From Candidatus Rifleibacteriota bacterium (GTDB lineage: Bacteria; Muiribacteriota; Ozemobacteria; Ozemobacterales; Ozemobacteraceae): a DNA stretch of 64,000 nt. Position numbers and translations under genes: made by a program. This document shows positions 1-8,789 of this stretch, one piece after another; position 1 is the first letter of the stretch, and each line of letters opens with the position of its first letter. The notes under the pieces were generated by a model. It did no database searches, was not told the DNA's origin, and worked only from the letters and a program-made list of their open reading frames with translations. The stretch is from positions 1 through 64,000 of the forward strand of contig JADFXM010000028.1 in NCBI GenBank assembly GCA_015233565.1, read 5' to 3'.

Positions 1-9
1 CGCCATCAG

Positions 10-32
10 GCTCGCGAAAGCGGGCTTTTTTT
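10..32 (+). terminator. Rho-independent terminator
   Basis: A 6-bp stem, GCTCGC / GCGGGC with one G-T pair, closes a GAAA tetraloop and is followed by seven T. It would end transcription of a plus-strand gene lying to the left of the window. Confidence 0.75.
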
Positions 33-94
33 GTTTCATTTTCAAAGATCACTAAATGTTATAACAATTTCAACATCCTGGTAAAATAACGTGA

Positions 95-616
95 GAAAAT
101 TTTGGGATCGCTACGCGAAAATCGACAACCAGTTCAATTATTGAGATTTACAAAAATTCTCAAAGAATTGCATCTTATCCGAGAAGTTTTGAAGCTTACC
201 GTCATACAACGTTAAAAGAACACATGCCGCCGAATCATCAATTTGTAGATTGGAATCCAGGTAGAATTCTGAATTGGGCGCAAAAAATCGGACCAAATGT
301 AACTGCTCTTGTAAAAGCAATTCTTGAATCAAAAGCATATCCGGAACAAGGTTTTCGTGCTTGCATGGGAATATTAAGTCTTGGAAAAAAAGTTGGCAAT
401 AATCGTCTGGATGCAGCTTGCGCAAGAGCGATGCATTACAACTCACCCAGATATAAAACTGTATTTACGATACTCCAAAATAATCAAGAGTCCCAGCCTT
501 TATTAGGAACAAGGCCCTGCAAACCCATTCCTAAGCACGATAATTTGCGAGGTCCGGAGTATTTCCAACCCCAAATAGAACAAGGAGATGAAAATGTTAT
601 TACAACAAACCATTAA
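95..616 (+). pseudogene. istA: IS21-family transposase IstA, C-terminal remnant
   Basis: This is the last ~170 codons of an IstA-type transposase; full proteins are usually about 500 residues, so the integrase catalytic core is missing. The frame is open from a TGA at 92-94 and has no convincing start. IstA-like C-terminal landmarks are visible: a segment reading EIYKNSQRIASYPRSF, then TTLKEHMPP near 205-232, then a helical stretch around YPEQGFRACMGILSL, followed by a variable tail. It overlaps istB by 23 bases (594-616), the usual istAB arrangement. The left end was lost by deletion or decay, so the element cannot transpose by itself. The family call rests on remembered family features, not on a search. 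Confidence 0.8.
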
Positions 617-1343
617 TACGCTTCAACAGCTGCGTTTATCCGGAATGTTGAAAGCATTAACCGAACAAGAAGCCAATCCCGAAATAAAAAGCTTATCATT
701 CGAGGAAAGATTTGGATTGCTTGTTGACAGAGAATCAATTGAACAAGCCAATAAACGTCTTAACTCCAGGTTGAAAATGGCTCGTTTACGACAGAATGCG
801 GTAATTGAAGATTTTGATTGGAAAACAATACGTGGTCTGAACAAAACATTTATCATGGAATTAACTTCCTGTGAATGGATTCGTAGAAAGCAAAATATTT
901 TGATTCTTGGCCCTACCGGTGTCGGAAAAACTTTCCTGGCATGCAGCTTAGCTCATAAAGCTTGTAGAGAAGGTTTTAGTTCTTTATATCATCGGACAAA
1001 CCAATTATTGCATGAACTTGCTGTATCACGGGGTGATGGGCGCTATCTAAAACTGATAAAGAATTTATCAAAACCCGATTTGATAATCCTTGATGATTGG
1101 GGTTTGGAAACCTTTAACCAGGATCAGAGGCAAGATATTTTAGAGATAACCGAAGAGCGATACGACCGTAAATCAATGATAATTGTTTCGCAATTACCGG
1201 TAAAAAATTGGCACGATCTCATTGGAGAACCAACTCATGCAGAAGCCACTTTGGATCGGATAATTCACAATTCTCACATAATCGAAATGAAAGGAGATTC
1301 GATGAGAAAGAAAATGTCAAAAATTACTAAAAGCATCAGTTAA
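594..1343 (+). CDS. istB: IS21-family helper ATPase IstB
   Basis: A 249-residue AAA+ ATPase that assists IstA in transposition by remodelling target DNA. Walker A is GPTGVGKTFLA (about residue 104) and Walker B is LIILDDWG (about residue 161), with a DnaC/IstB-like helical N-terminus. The length is normal for IstB and I see no frameshift. I chose ATG 594 over ATG 588 because the AAGGAG ribosome site ends immediately before 588 but lies 6 bases before 594. The start overlaps the end of the istA remnant, which suggests translational coupling. Its partner transposase is truncated, so this gene is probably stranded unless an intact IS21 copy exists elsewhere. Confidence 0.92.
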   Translation: MLLQQTINTLQQLRLSGMLKALTEQEANPEIKSLSFEERFGLLVDRESIEQANKRLNSRLKMARLRQNAVIEDFDWKTIRGLNKTFIMELTSCEWIRRKQNILILGPTGVGKTFLACSLAHKACREGFSSLYHRTNQLLHELAVSRGDGRYLKLIKNLSKPDLIILDDWGLETFNQDQRQDILEITEERYDRKSMIIVSQLPVKNWHDLIGEPTHAEATLDRIIHNSHIIEMKGDSMRKKMSKITKSIS

Positions 1344-1951
1344 TAGAATTTTCAATGAAAGGAAAAAAATTGCGGGATTTTAATCTGACTGAAAGTTTTA
1401 AATCAAATTATCGGAGACAAGCCATTAATCAAGAAATATAATTTTTGTATTACAGAAATGCTTTTTTGTAATACAAAAATTATTGAGAGTAATCCGAATG
1501 AAAGGAGGTTGTTCATAAATCCAGATAGAAAGAAGAAATTTCCAGGTTTACTCCCCTATAATACTCCCCAAATTTCGGTTAATATCCAAAGAATTCAAGT
1601 TATTGAAAGGAGTGAGAAAAGATTTCTGTATGACAAAGTCCTGCACTCATGAGTTTATGCTGGGGTGAAAATTTAACGATATATATTTCTATAAGGAATA
1701 TACGAATACGCGGATAATAGTCTACGTGAGCGATCAGGCAGGCAAAAGAGGTAAAACCGTCATACCAGTCAATAAAATTATTTGGAAGAAGGAGGACAAA
1801 AAATAAGGAATAGAGAGCTTAAAAACGTAGGAAAAGATTTTCAATAAATTGGAAAAGCAAATATCGTCGAATGGAAAGATCGTAAAAAGAATGTTTGCAA
1901 TGTAAACCATTGAAAAAGTATGGATCAGACAATAAAATGAAAGGAGGCAAA
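1344..1951. other. Gene-poor stretch after istB, with a 17-bp perfect hairpin
   Basis: No credible gene was seen in these ~600 bases; short ORFs here lack codon structure and ribosome sites. The one clear structure is a perfect inverted repeat, 1438-1454 against 1467-1483 (17 bp, 12-base loop, core TTGTATTACA / TGTAATACAA). It may be an element end or a transcription stop. The right terminal repeat of the IS21 remnant was not identified. Confidence 0.5.
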
Positions 1952-2020
1952 ATGAAAGAAAAAATTCATAAATCACAAAAAGTATTTGTTGATCGTAATC
2001 CGGTCACTATGCTAAATTAA
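1952..2020 (+). CDS. Possible 22-residue peptide upstream of the CRISPR array
   Basis: A short frame, ATG to TAA, preceded by AAAGGAGGC with 7-8 base spacing, a strong ribosome site. The peptide is Lys-rich and begins MKEKIHKSQKVFV. It could be the start of a decayed gene, for example a transposase: the segment KVFV plus D-R-N resembles the N-terminal catalytic start of IS110-type proteins, but this is weak. It ends just before the CRISPR array. No function is assigned. Confidence 0.3.
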   Translation: MKEKIHKSQKVFVDRNPVTMLN

Positions 2021-2049
2021 TTTTGTCCAAGTTGCTTTTCGCATAAGGG

Positions 2050-2081
2050 TGGCCGGATAATTTCAGAACACCTGGCCGGAT
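2050..2081. repeat. Direct repeat TGGCCGGAT beside the CRISPR array
   Basis: Two exact copies of TGGCCGGAT at 2050-2058 and 2073-2081, offset by 23 bases, lie directly before the first, damaged CRISPR repeat. They may be part of a leader or the scar of the event that damaged the array end. Confidence 0.5.
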
Positions 2082-2086
2082 TCACC

Positions 2087-2846
2087 AGAATATGCACTCA
2101 CGCGGAGATAGACCTATTTCCTTCACCGTTTCAGCTGCAAGTGGGAAGGTTCCTCCGCTCACGCGGAGATAGACCTGTTTGTCTACCCAAGCGGAAAAAG
2201 GAGTTCAGGGTTCCTCCGCTCACGCGGAGATAGACCTCGCTTGGATAACATTAAGTACAACGCTTTGCAGGTTCCTCCGCTCACGCGGAGATAGACCCCT
2301 CTTAAATTTGGAGACCTGCTCAAAGAGCTAGGTTCCTCCGCTCACGCGGAGATAGACCCTGTCCAAAGTGTGGTCAAACCTGCGAGAAACCGGTTCCTCC
2401 GCTCACGCGGAGATAGACCTGGCAAGGGCTGAGATTGAGTGTTCTTACATGAGGTTCCTCCGCTCACGCGGAGATAGACCTTTGCCATATTCCAAAGAAA
2501 TCACACTTGAAAAGGTTCCTCCGCTCACGCGGAGATAGACCTTCGGATTTGCGTGATTCGGGAAGCATTGAGCAGGTTCCTCCGCTCACGCGGAGATAGA
2601 CCTCAAAGGAAAGGATATTGACCCGAAGAAAATTCGGTTCCTCCGCTCACGCGGAGATAGACCCCATGGCGGTTTCTCGCAGAGTTGGCCGCATTCGGTT
2701 CCTCCGCTCACGCGGAGATAGACCTTGTTGTGGATTGTGGCGTTGACGCCTGTGGATGGTTCCTCCGCTCACGCGGAGATAGACCCCTGGAAAAGCTGCA
2801 AAAGATCCTTTCATTGATAGTTCCTCCGCTCACGCGGAGATAGATC
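2087..2846 (+). CRISPR. CRISPR array, type I-E-like, 13 repeats and 12 spacers
   Basis: Thirteen 28-bp repeats start every 61 bases from 2087 to 2819, and all twelve spacers are exactly 33 bp. The repeat begins GGTTCCTCCGC and ends GCGGAGATAGACC; its palindromic arms CTCCGC / GCGGAG flank a TCAC loop. The 28/33 geometry and the GTTCC...GATARACC layout match type I-E repeats and put the crRNA strand on plus, so the leader should be on the left. Repeat 1 (2087-2114) keeps only its last 18 bases. Repeat 13 (2819-2846) has two substitutions, as expected for the old end. No cas1, cas2, cas3 or Cascade gene is present in the window. Confidence 0.97.
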
Positions 2847-2859
2847 CGATTCGGAGGAA

Positions 2860-3314
2860 TTAAAAAAAAAAAAATGTGACAAAAAACCGTTTTGCCTAAG
2901 ACAACTAACTTTGTGGAAAAATTTTTATTTTTGCTTTTTGCTTCTGGGTTCATCAACTCAAAATGCCTGTCCAAACTAAAAATTTGAGAATTTTTCTCCC
3001 TAGCGGCGATAGCTATGTAACAGTCGGAAAGTCCTATGGTTTTTCCCTTCCGTCGCAATTGAAAAGAGAGTTCGCCAGCAGTCATCCAGTTTGAGAAAGA
3101 CTTATGGATAAATTCGAATACGTATGGAAAATCCCTGATTACAGACAACTCCTTTTTTGACTTTGCGTCTTGAATAAATTCTGCCACTAAGATGCCAATA
3201 GAGCATACTCGCTCGTCCCAAAGGTTGCATAACCAAAGAATAACAGGGTTCAATTTTTCGGAAAAATGCTATCCAGGCAGAGGTATCTACCAGCACTTTA
3301 CCCAAGCCGTGCAT
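2860..3314 (-). pseudogene. VapC-like PIN-domain toxin, frameshifted
   Basis: A PIN-domain ribonuclease toxin of a VapBC pair. The first frame from ATG 3314 gives the N-terminus with VLVDTSAWIAFFRK, carrying the first catalytic Asp. Homology then jumps to the +1 frame near 3245-3255 and continues through CSIGILVAEF (acidic residue) and IGLSDCYIAIAARE (later Asp). A one-base indel breaks the gene. In the second frame a run of 13 T (2862-2874 on plus) carries translation past a TAA at 2860-2862 and into the CRISPR array; a length change in that run would restore a normal ~135-residue end. The break could be real decay or a sequencing error. It overlaps the antitoxin gene by 17 bases. Confidence 0.75.
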
Positions 3315-3507
3315 CTTTGTGCCTCAATTTATCCGTAGAAGCAACAAGCTCCATATTTCCAGCCATTGCCTTTTTCTTCTCTAATTTTTTCAATCGAATT
3401 TCTTCTTTGATTGCAATTATGACTGCTTCTGTTTTGCTCTTGGCAGAAACCACACTCATCAGTTCTGAAAGTAGATCATTTGGTAATGTAATGGATGCTC
3501 GCGACAT
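3298..3507 (-). CDS. VapB-like antitoxin
   Basis: A 69-residue protein with an N-terminal ribbon-helix-helix-like segment, SRASITLPNDLLSEL, then a helical region and a charged C-terminus, the usual plan for a DNA-binding type II antitoxin that neutralises a PIN toxin and represses its own operon. The stop lies inside the toxin gene (overlap 3298-3314), which implies translational coupling. I see no decay in this partner, although the toxin is frameshifted. VapB is inferred from size, the RHH-like start and the adjacent PIN gene; a Phd- or RHH-type name would fit equally well. Confidence 0.75.
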   Translation of the reverse strand: MSRASITLPNDLLSELMSVVSAKSKTEAVIIAIKEEIRLKKLEKKKAMAGNMELVASTDKLRHKDARLG

Positions 3508-3719
3508 TATATTTCATACAAAATAGCATATTTTTTATGATTCCAACAATTTGATTTGCCTTCCTTCAGGGCAATTTCACTTTGATTGTTGAAAAAAACA
3601 AAGACATTACAAAAATTGAAAATTTTTGTGCAACTGGGAATCATAATATCTTTTTCGATTACCGGCATAAATGGTTTAAAGGGGTTTCTCTTGGGTCTTT
3701 ATTGAAAATTACCCTGTTT

Positions 3720-5144
3720 TCAAGAGAGGCCAGTGGCGGAATGCAGTCCGATTATAAAGAAAACCGTTAGAGTTTTTATGATAGTGATTACGAATATATC
3801 AGGATAGGACTGTTTGTGAGTGAGTCCGCAGACGGCGAGAAGGGTTATGACTGCTCCGTTGTGTGGAAGAGTATCCATTCCGCCTGCTGCCATACATGCG
3901 ACACGGTGCAGCATTTCAGGAGGGATGTTGGCGGCTTTGGCCATTTCAAGATAGGTGTTTCCGAGCATTCCCAGGACTATTGTCATTCCGCCGGATGCAG
4001 ATCCTGTTACTCCTGAGAGTGTGGTAACACTGATTGCTTCGCTGACTAAAAGGCCAACTGTGTGTTGAAGGGATACCAAAACATCTTTGATTTTCTGGAA
4101 TCCCTCAACGCTTGAAACTACACTTCCGTAGCCATATTCGGAGGCGGTGTTTATAACTGCAAGAAGAGATCCGACTGTTCCCGCGCTGATCGCTTTTGCA
4201 AAACCCCCTTTTGGAAGACGGGAAACACCGATAAGAGAAGCTAATCCAATTCCCACAAATAAAGCGATTATTAGTGACCAGATTGGTTGAGCTTTTTCAA
4301 CATGTCCTGTCATAAGTGCGATTTTCATCTCTTTGAATGGTTCAAGCATTGCGCTGTTCCAATTGAAGCACCAGGAAAAGTGAAATGGGTTACTGAGGTA
4401 AAGATTTACAATCAAGACAGAAAGGAGTGGAAGAACGGCGGCCCAGAAAGGGAGGGTTTTCTCATTTTCTGAAACTTTAGGCTCGTTAAGTAATGCTTCG
4501 GTTCCTTCGTAGCCTTCGTTTTTGATTTCGGCGTTATTTTTTTGGCGTGTAATCCATGTCATTCCTAGGGTGAATATCAGGATTGCTCCACAAATTCCAC
4601 AAATTGGTGCAGCGTATGCTGTGGTATTGAAAAATTGGGTTGGAATAATATTCTGTATCTGGGGTGTACCAGGAAGTGCGTCCATGGTGAAAGTAAAAGC
4701 TCCAAGTGCTATCGACGGAGGAATCAACCTTTTGGGAATTCCTGCTTCTCGAAATAGAATTGCAGCTAGTGGATAAACTGCAAAAACTACTACGAACAGG
4801 CTTACTCCACCGTAAGTTAAAAAAGCGCAGGACAAAACCACAGAAAGTATTGCACGTTCCTTACCAAGATATTTAATTATTGCGGAAGCAATTGCTTTCG
4901 CCATCCCTGTCTCCTCCATGATTTTCCCAAATACTGCGCCAAGCATAAACACCGGGAAATATGCTTTAACATATTCTCCCATTTTGGACATGAAGATTTC
5001 GGTGTAAGCCGGCATTAAGGGAAGTTTGGAGGATAAAACGACTGCTATTGCAGCGCACAACGGCGCAAAAAAGATAACTGAATACCCAAGATAGGCAAGA
5101 CCCATCAACCCAATCAAGCTTACAAGTATTCCAAAAATTTCCAT
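3720..5144 (-). CDS. GntP-like gluconate/organic-acid permease
   Basis: A 474-residue polytopic inner-membrane protein with about 12 hydrophobic segments. The segment TFTMDALPGTPQIQNIIPTQ (about residues 155-175) and the closing MDTLPHNGAVITLL are typical of the GntP / gluconate:H+ symporter group, whose members carry gluconate, citrate or related acids. The substrate cannot be read from sequence. A TTG 18 bases upstream extends the frame, but ATG 5144 is preferred because AAAAGGAAAA precedes it at suitable spacing. The gene stands alone on minus, between the vapBC remnant and a repeat-bearing intergenic region, with no neighbouring sugar-acid dehydratase or kinase to indicate the substrate. 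Confidence 0.85.
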   Translation of the reverse strand: MEIFGILVSLIGLMGLAYLGYSVIFFAPLCAAIAVVLSSKLPLMPAYTEIFMSKMGEYVKAYFPVFMLGAVFGKIMEETGMAKAIASAIIKYLGKERAILSVVLSCAFLTYGGVSLFVVVFAVYPLAAILFREAGIPKRLIPPSIALGAFTFTMDALPGTPQIQNIIPTQFFNTTAYAAPICGICGAILIFTLGMTWITRQKNNAEIKNEGYEGTEALLNEPKVSENEKTLPFWAAVLPLLSVLIVNLYLSNPFHFSWCFNWNSAMLEPFKEMKIALMTGHVEKAQPIWSLIIALFVGIGLASLIGVSRLPKGGFAKAISAGTVGSLLAVINTASEYGYGSVVSSVEGFQKIKDVLVSLQHTVGLLVSEAISVTTLSGVTGSASGGMTIVLGMLGNTYLEMAKAANIPPEMLHRVACMAAGGMDTLPHNGAVITLLAVCGLTHKQSYPDIFVITIIKTLTVFFIIGLHSATGLS

Positions 5145-5275
5145 TTTGTTTTCCTTTTGCAAAAAAATATAAATAAATTAATTCAAATATTCTAACAAAA
5201 ATTACTAAAAAAGCAATGTTTGCGTTTTTTACAATGCAAAATATTTTGTTACATTGGAACTTCGGTTTAACAATG

Positions 5276-5369
5276 ATACCATTCATAATTAGTTCGTTGC
5301 TTTCAATCTTCTTGGCTGTTGAAGAAATTTTCCGACAACGTTGGGAGCCAAAGGGGATGAAGCAACCTT
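5276..5369. repeat. 94-bp dispersed repeat, copy 1
   Basis: This segment recurs at 60285-60378 with 5 mismatches and no gap, by direct alignment. It starts ATACCATTCATAATTAGTTC and ends GATGAAGCAACCTT. Both copies lie in gene-poor gaps. Open frames pass through it on both strands, but the flanks are unrelated, so coding is doubtful. The rest of 5145-5561 holds no gene I can support; an 81-codon minus ORF (5303-5548) is unrecognised. Confidence 0.85.
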
Positions 5370-5561
5370 ATTCCATCAGTGGAAAGAAGATGTCCTCTTG
5401 TAACCAGAACATGAATGGCAAGAAGCCCAACGAACAGCCATATGACTGCTTTAACGCAAATTGTGCTTTCAAGGTTACTGAAGAGAGGAATTTGATCCCT
5501 GGAGGAATCCAAATTTTCTGTTTGAACGATTGGAATTAGTGGTTCCATGTGGATAAATTAA

Positions 5562-8558
5562 TTATGGCTCAATATTTCCGCTAATGGTTCCCTGAGGTAT
5601 TTTAATTTCCGATGAATTGAGAGCATCCTTCAAAATTTTCATCGCTTCATCATTCTTTCCTAGGTTTTCCAAAGCATTGACCCTGGCAATTTCAAGCATT
5701 CCTGTTACAAAAGGATCTTTTTTGGGAAAAAGCTGAAGTTTTTTGGAGGATTTCTCAAATGCTTCCAAGGCTAGATCCGGTGCGATGTTTAAAAGGAGCT
5801 TTCCATGAAGATAATCGATATTCCAATCTTTCGGATTGCGTAATTCCCAAAGCTTAAAACACTCCTCGGTTTTTGCAAATTTTCCGTTAACCTGAAGCTC
5901 AGGGTTGGATTGGTCACATTTCAAAGCAATCCTTGCATACCGTTTAAAAGCATTATCGTCCCCAATTTTTTGTGCTAGCGATTGGGCGACGGGAGTGGCT
6001 TCATTCCAAAGATTTAAAAATTCCAGTGAATCCAGAAGTCCTTCCATGATCGAAATTGAATTAGGATCTTTCTCCAGAGCTTTTTTAAAAGCTGCTTTTG
6101 AAATATTATGTTGGAAGAGGAAAAGAAAAAGTTGGCCGATTTTTTCCCAGTCCTCGCTGGTTATTCTTTCGGGCGGAAAGTCTCGAAATATTGGATGATT
6201 CGGGTTTTGAAATACTTCCTTTGCAATATTAAAACTCATGTTAGTCTGGTTATAAAAAACCCTCGGAGCCAGGAATTCCAGGACCGGGAAGTTATCGGAA
6301 TTTACCACACCTTTTTCGACAAAACTTTCGAGGCCCTCGGGAGGAAAAATCAGCAGAGAATAAAGTTGCAAAGCTCTATCAATTTTAAAAGGTTTGAAGC
6401 TTTTTTTAATGGCATCATTTTTAAACAACTCCTCAAGTTTTTTTAAATCAGGAGTTGAAGCATCTTTGCTACCAATTAAACCGATGTCCTCAAAACTTGT
6501 CATCCAAAGTGTTGATTTAGGAAAGGCTTTCATAAAAGAATAAAGGATAATATGCATCATTTCAGGAGACATTTCATAGATATGGGCAAATTGGTAAATA
6601 AAGCCACCAGGGTTTAGAAGTTGCTTGTACTTTTGGAAAATTTCGACTGAGAAAAGGTTTGCTTCTCCTGCAACCCAGGGATTAGAGGGTTCTGCAGCTA
6701 TTACGTCGTATTTTTCCTTGCACAAATCGACATAATTTCTTGCATCTTCCTCAATTATTCTGACTTTTGGGTTTTCCCAATAGCGATCATTATATTCGGC
6801 AAATAGCTTTGAAGCTTCGACCACATATGGGTTCAATTCCAGAACATCGATTTGCTCAACTTCTGGGAATTTGAGGCATGCTGCAACAGAAACTCCACTC
6901 CCCAGGCCAATTAATAAAATTCTTTTTCGGTTTTTTGAAAAAACGGTTGGGAGATAGCCGCAAAAAAGCTGTGTGGTCATGTCTCCTCCGGTGCTGGCGT
7001 CGGGCTTGCCGTTGATCCTGAGTGAAATATTTTGGCTTACTTTATGAACTGATACTGTTCCACAGATTCCTTCCTTAAAATAAAGGATCTCATTATTCTG
7101 TGGATCTCCAATGCTTCCTAACGATTGGTTTTCCCAGTATCGGAAAACTCCTGATAAAAGTATTTTTTTATCCCAGGGGAAAAAAACGGCGACGAAAGAA
7201 ATAATTCCAATCGTTAATCCCAAAATTGAAAGCAATTTGGCTTTTTTCAGATCACTTTTTGCAAGTAGGATAATTCCAAATGCGCTTAAAACAATAATTA
7301 ATAAGAAAATGGAATTTTTGGTTCCGATAGTTGGAATAAAAACAAATCCGGTTAATATTGTTCCAAAAACAGTTCCAAGGGTATTCCACCAGAAAGTGCT
7401 ACCGATGCTTTCCCCAATCTTCGAATTTGTGGATAAAATCCTGGCAATGAGTGGAAATGCAGCACCGAAGCAAGCTGCGGGAACAAGAAATATAAAAAAT
7501 AAAATAAGCAGCTGTATCAGATGGAAGGAATAAAATGAGATTTCAAGAGACTTTCGTGCTAAAAGGAAAATTTTCGGCAAAACTCCCAAAATTGGGATGG
7601 AAATTGTTGTTGCCAGGCCAGCAAAAACAAGTAGGAATCCAATTCGGGTGATCCCTGTTTCATGAATTTTTTTAAAAGATGCTGAAGAAAACGCTCCATA
7701 GCATAGACCAAGCAGGAATGCAATTAAAATCAGTGAAAATGAATAGATTGAAGATCCCAGGATCAGAGGGATAACCTGATTCCAACAGACTTCTAATCCC
7801 ATGGAGGAAAAACCACAGATTGCAGTTGCCCACAAAAGAAATTTCCTGGCGGACTTGGTTTCAGAAGGGGAGGTCGCAATGTAACTTATGCTATTGAGCT
7901 GTTTTTGAGGATCAAATTCCCCCGAATTTGTATTCGCTGTAAAATTTTGGGCGGAATTGGAAAATCCAAGAACAATGATGCCTAGTAGAATGTCGATTGT
8001 GCATGCCAAATTAGAGGAAAACAAAACCCCATAGTGTTCGATCAGGAAGAATCCACCTACCAGTGCTCCTGACGCAGCTCCAAAAGTGTTTACTGAATAT
8101 AAAATGGAAATTTGTTTTTTGGAGGTATCAAAGGTGGATTCAAGGAATTTTGCAAGAAAAGGAAGAGTTCCACCCATCAAAAATGTCGCAGGAAGGAGAG
8201 GGAAAAACGCCAGAAAAAATCTAACGGAAACCAACAAAAATCGAAAATCTGATAGAGAGGGGTAAATAAAGGACTGAACGACTGCCATCTTCGCAAGGAT
8301 ATCGGGAAGAAAAAGGGAATAGAAGCCGATTCCAATTTCCAACCAGGCGTAGAATTTAAGGGGGTTCTTTGTCCGGTCAGCGATTCTACCTAAATAGCGT
8401 CCCCCAAAGGCTAAACCAAGCATAAAAGCAGTAAGGACTGCAGTTACGGAATAGTTACTTACTCCAAGAAGCAAATGAAGCCATCTAAACCAAACAATTT
8501 CTAAAATCAGGCCGCTTAAACCTGAAAAGAAAAAAACGATTGAGATTCCAAATGACAT
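5562..8558 (-). CDS. Fused MFS-like membrane / spermidine synthase-like / TPR protein
   Basis: A 998-residue protein with three parts. Residues ~1-430 hold a dozen or more membrane helices in the style of fused MFS/spermidine synthases. Residues ~480-720 form a SpeE-like Rossmann domain: GLGSGVSVAACL (about 548, SAM pocket), VLELNPYVV (about 573, acidic ribose contact), EDARNY (about 605) and AEPSNPW (about 622). Residues ~790-998 contain TPR-like helices such as AAFKKALEKDPNS. Free aminopropyltransferases use AEPSDP or DSTDP-type motifs; here the position reads SNPW, so the substrate may not be a polyamine. The role is unknown; a membrane-linked aminopropyl- or methyl-transfer is an inference. 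It follows the HU gene and its strong terminator and is probably its own transcript. Confidence 0.85.
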   Translation of the reverse strand: MSFGISIVFFFSGLSGLILEIVWFRWLHLLLGVSNYSVTAVLTAFMLGLAFGGRYLGRIADRTKNPLKFYAWLEIGIGFYSLFLPDILAKMAVVQSFIYPSLSDFRFLLVSVRFFLAFFPLLPATFLMGGTLPFLAKFLESTFDTSKKQISILYSVNTFGAASGALVGGFFLIEHYGVLFSSNLACTIDILLGIIVLGFSNSAQNFTANTNSGEFDPQKQLNSISYIATSPSETKSARKFLLWATAICGFSSMGLEVCWNQVIPLILGSSIYSFSLILIAFLLGLCYGAFSSASFKKIHETGITRIGFLLVFAGLATTISIPILGVLPKIFLLARKSLEISFYSFHLIQLLILFFIFLVPAACFGAAFPLIARILSTNSKIGESIGSTFWWNTLGTVFGTILTGFVFIPTIGTKNSIFLLIIVLSAFGIILLAKSDLKKAKLLSILGLTIGIISFVAVFFPWDKKILLSGVFRYWENQSLGSIGDPQNNEILYFKEGICGTVSVHKVSQNISLRINGKPDASTGGDMTTQLFCGYLPTVFSKNRKRILLIGLGSGVSVAACLKFPEVEQIDVLELNPYVVEASKLFAEYNDRYWENPKVRIIEEDARNYVDLCKEKYDVIAAEPSNPWVAGEANLFSVEIFQKYKQLLNPGGFIYQFAHIYEMSPEMMHIILYSFMKAFPKSTLWMTSFEDIGLIGSKDASTPDLKKLEELFKNDAIKKSFKPFKIDRALQLYSLLIFPPEGLESFVEKGVVNSDNFPVLEFLAPRVFYNQTNMSFNIAKEVFQNPNHPIFRDFPPERITSEDWEKIGQLFLFLFQHNISKAAFKKALEKDPNSISIMEGLLDSLEFLNLWNEATPVAQSLAQKIGDDNAFKRYARIALKCDQSNPELQVNGKFAKTEECFKLWELRNPKDWNIDYLHGKLLLNIAPDLALEAFEKSSKKLQLFPKKDPFVTGMLEIARVNALENLGKNDEAMKILKDALNSSEIKIPQGTISGNIEP

Positions 8559-8731
8559 TTGCTTAATCCGGAAATTTTTTTACCAAAAAATTCAATTTTT
8601 CTTCAGCAATTTTCCAACAATTCTCGGTTAACGTCGGGAGTGGCCTGGGAAGCTGTTTTACAGAGTGAAGAATGCTATTTAAAATGCAATTTTGTATAAA
8701 ATTTTGCGTTTTTCTTACGAATTTTTCGATT

Positions 8732-8776
8732 AAAAAGAAAAAGAGGAAAACCCTAAGTTTTCCTCTTTTTCTTTTT
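8732..8776 (-). terminator. Strong terminator of the HU gene
   Basis: A perfect 20-bp inverted repeat (8732-8751 against 8757-8776) with a five-base loop. The arms are A/T-rich outside and GAGGAAAAC-type inside, so either strand ends in T tracts. It lies 14 bases after the HU stop and can act in both directions. Confidence 0.85.
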
Positions 8777-8789
8777 GGTGGTTAAGTTC

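Noticed and set aside
2847..2880. A-rich sequence to the right as the CRISPR leader
   Set aside because: The repeat orientation (GTTCC at the left, GATAGACC at the right) matches type I-E crRNA direction on plus, and the substitutions at the right end suggest the old end. The left side is therefore the expected leader side.
2708..3253. A 181-codon minus frame covering the toxin and part of the CRISPR array
   Set aside because: Only its first ~110 residues match a PIN toxin. The rest is read through a 13-T run and into CRISPR repeats, so the long frame is an artefact of a frameshift.
5303..5548. 81-codon minus ORF with a hydrophobic segment
   Set aside because: No ribosome site, no recognisable motif, and it runs through the dispersed repeat. 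Not supported as a gene.
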